Below, one piece after another: positions 13,843 to 15,407 of a stretch of DNA of 15,407 nucleotides. The notes beneath the pieces are model-generated. The model worked only from the letters and a program-made list of their open reading frames with translations. It was not told the DNA's origin and made no database searches. Both the position numbers and the translations under genes were made by a program. Position 1 is the stretch's first letter, and each line of letters begins with the position of its first letter. Origin of the DNA: Candidatus Fonsibacter sp. (GTDB lineage: Bacteria > Pseudomonadota > Alphaproteobacteria > Pelagibacterales > Pelagibacteraceae); contig SHWR01000024.1 in assembly GCA_009693745.1 (NCBI GenBank), forward strand, positions 1 to 15,407, in the 5' to 3' direction.

Positions 13843-14847
13843 ATGGCAGATAATTCATCTCAAAATACACCGTCTAATAAAAAAAAATTAAATCTTAGAG
13901 TAAATAAGGTTGCGCGCATTCAATATTTACAAGATTTTTTCTTTCATAAATTAACCTTATTTTTTGCCTCTTCAGTTTTGATTGTTTTACTTGGAATTAT
14001 TATTTCATTAATTATTAGTGCGTGGCCAACTTTAAAGGAGTCAGGTATCGGCTTTTTTTTTAAAAATGAGTGGAATGTTGTTAATTCTAAATTTGGAGGA
14101 CTATCATCAATTTATGGAACGTTAGTTACTTCAATAATAGCACTGTTAATTGCTGTCCCAATAAGTTTTGGAATTGCAGTTTTTTTAACAGAGACATGTC
14201 CTATTTGGTTACGAAGACCTTTAGGAATAGCAATTGAGATATTAGCCGCAATTCCTTCTATTATTTACGGAATGTTTGGGCTGTTTGTTTTTGCTCCAAT
14301 ATTTGGAGATTATATTCAGCCCGCTCTTCATTCTACTTTAGGACAAATTCCTTTTATTGGAATTTTATTTTCCGGACCTCAAAATGGGATAGGAGTTCTT
14401 TGCGCCGGAATAATTTTATCTTTTATGATTATTCCATTTATAGCTTCCGTAATTAGAGATGTTTTTTCAATTGTTCCTCCCATACTGAAAGAATCAGCTT
14501 ATGGAATAGGATGTACTACTTGGGAAGTGGTAACAAGAATTGTTCTTCCTTATACTAGAGTTGGGGTTGTTGGTGGAGTAATGCTTGGTCTAGGAAGAGC
14601 TCTAGGCGAGACAATGGCAATTACATTCGTAATTGGTAACGCTCATAGAATTAATGCTTCATTATTTTCTCCAGGATCATCTATTGCATCAACACTCGCC
14701 AATGAATTCGGTGAAGCAGAACCGGGATTGCATTATGCTTCTTTGTTTGCTCTTGGACTTACTCTTTTTATAATAACGTTCGTAGTACTCTTTGCTGCAA
14801 AATTAATGTTAGTTAATATTGATAAGAAAAAAGGGGTTAAGAGTTAA
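13843..14847 (+). CDS. pstC: Phosphate ABC transporter permease PstC
   Basis: One of the two inner-membrane channel subunits of the high-affinity phosphate transporter; pairs with PstA and the ATPase PstB. The 334 residues carry an N-terminal polar, Lys-rich cytoplasmic stretch (1-35), TM1 near 37-60, and further spans near 92-116, 126-155, 183-205, 238-262 and 298-325. The EAA loop that contacts the ATPase reads KESAYGIGCTTWEVVTRIVLP (216-236), followed by the conserved GLGRALGETMAITFVIGN (249-266). ATG at 13843 is used because it is the first start after the stem-loop; no Shine-Dalgarno sequence is evident. Its stop shares a base with the pstA start (TAATG), ensuring coupled production of the two permeases. 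Confidence 0.96.
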   Translation: MADNSSQNTPSNKKKLNLRVNKVARIQYLQDFFFHKLTLFFASSVLIVLLGIIISLIISAWPTLKESGIGFFFKNEWNVVNSKFGGLSSIYGTLVTSIIALLIAVPISFGIAVFLTETCPIWLRRPLGIAIEILAAIPSIIYGMFGLFVFAPIFGDYIQPALHSTLGQIPFIGILFSGPQNGIGVLCAGIILSFMIIPFIASVIRDVFSIVPPILKESAYGIGCTTWEVVTRIVLPYTRVGVVGGVMLGLGRALGETMAITFVIGNAHRINASLFSPGSSIASTLANEFGEAEPGLHYASLFALGLTLFIITFVVLFAAKLMLVNIDKKKGVKS

Positions 14848-15407
14848 TGAAAAATATTAAAATTTATAACAGTCGAAAAAGATCAAATTTTATTGGCTTG
14901 TGTCTTTCTATGGTGGCAATGACATTAGGAATGGTAGTATTAACTTGGATTTTATTCGTTCTTGTTTCTAAAGGATTTTCAGCATTTAATTCCAATTTTT
15001 TCTTTAATAGTACGCCAGCGGCTGGTTCACCTGGAGGAGGGTTAGCAAATGCAATCGTTGGAAGTTTAATGATAGTTGTTTCTTGTACGTTAATTAGCAC
15101 TCCAATTGGAATTCTAGCTGGAATTTATTTGTCAGAGTATGGAGATAGAAGTAAAATTGCAAATGTCACTCGCTTAGTTACAGATGTAATGTTATCAGCT
15201 CCTTCAATAGTAATTGGATTGTTTGTTTATGCAATTTACGTATCTAAAGTTAAACACTTTTCAGGATTTGCAGGGACTATTGCATTGTCTTTATTAGCTG
15301 TCCCAGTTATTGTAAAAACAACAGAAAATATTTTACGTTTAGTTCCTAATACTTTGAGAGAGGCTGCATATGCTTTAGGAGCTCCAAAATGGAAAGTGTC
15401 TATTACA
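14847..15407 (+). CDS. pstA: Phosphate ABC transporter permease PstA, C-terminus cut by window edge
   Basis: Second channel subunit of the phosphate transporter. The first 187 residues are present and the frame runs open to the last base. Features: TM1 near 18-42, the periplasmic SPGGGLANAIVGSLMI segment leading into TM2 (61-82), STPIGILAGIYLSEYGD (84-100) typical of PstA, TM spans near 112-133 and 141-158, and the EAA loop LVPNTLREAAYALGAPKWKV (165-184), which contacts PstB. The ATG overlaps the pstC stop by one base. About a third of the protein, then probably pstB, phoU and phoB, should follow beyond the edge. Confidence 0.95.
   Translation, partial: MKNIKIYNSRKRSNFIGLCLSMVAMTLGMVVLTWILFVLVSKGFSAFNSNFFFNSTPAAGSPGGGLANAIVGSLMIVVSCTLISTPIGILAGIYLSEYGDRSKIANVTRLVTDVMLSAPSIVIGLFVYAIYVSKVKHFSGFAGTIALSLLAVPVIVKTTENILRLVPNTLREAAYALGAPKWKVSIT

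Noticed and set aside
14864..15100. 78-residue minus-strand open frame
   Set aside because: Antisense to pstA, whose reading frame and conserved motifs are continuous here.
1..15407. CRISPR array, toxin-antitoxin, phage, insertion sequence or other mobile or defence system
   Set aside because: No spaced repeats, transposase, integrase or terminal inverted repeats were seen; all genes belong to core housekeeping or transport families with uniform composition.

Overview
The window is very AT-rich and densely packed, with all features on two large gene blocks plus a short middle section. Gene content and order (rpmH-rnpA-yidD-yidC-argB-HAD-dapD-dapE on one strand, phoR-pstS-pstC-pstA on the other), together with the very low GC and near-zero intergenic spacing, point to a streamlined Alphaproteobacterium, most likely of the SAR11/Pelagibacterales type. 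That assignment is inference from gene order and composition; no marker such as 16S rRNA is present. I see no mobile element, CRISPR array, prophage or transferred island. This is ordinary core genome, and the interest lies in regulation and small details rather than in a new defence or metabolic system.

Left block (1-6843, minus strand): nine genes read from a candidate promoter at 6815-6843: rpmH (L34), rnpA (RNase P protein), yidD and yidC (membrane insertion), argB (acetylglutamate kinase), a HAD-type pyrimidine 5'-nucleotidase-like gene, dapD, dapE (succinylase lysine/diaminopimelate branch) and a histone-deacetylase-family hydrolase cut by the left window edge. Junctions are 1-11 nt overlaps or 1-3 nt gaps, so the genes are probably one transcript with coupled translation. 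It joins translation and membrane-biogenesis genes to arginine and lysine/peptidoglycan precursor synthesis.

Middle (6874-11388): a plus-strand pair of a TVP38/DedA-like membrane protein and a Gate (nucleoside recognition) domain membrane protein, translationally coupled through a TTGA overlap; a convergent minus-strand MFS transporter; a tRNA-Arg(ACG) with encoded CCA; a DoxX-family membrane protein; a 32-residue single-span membrane peptide ORF; and a convergent diacylglycerol-kinase-family lipid kinase.

Right block (11434-15407, plus strand): phosphate starvation response and uptake. PhoR (sensor kinase) is followed by a 113-nt gap holding three in-phase 11-bp direct repeats that look like a PhoB-binding array, then PstS (periplasmic phosphate binder), a strong stem-loop with a T-run inside the operon, PstC and the first 187 residues of PstA. 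PstB, PhoU and PhoB would be expected past the right edge. The lipid kinase lies divergent from phoR with 45 nt between them. No stretch over 300 bases lacks a gene; the longest non-coding gaps are 12643-12755 (Pho array), 6793-6873 (divergent promoters), 9878-9964 and 9727-9800 (AT-rich flanks of the tRNA).
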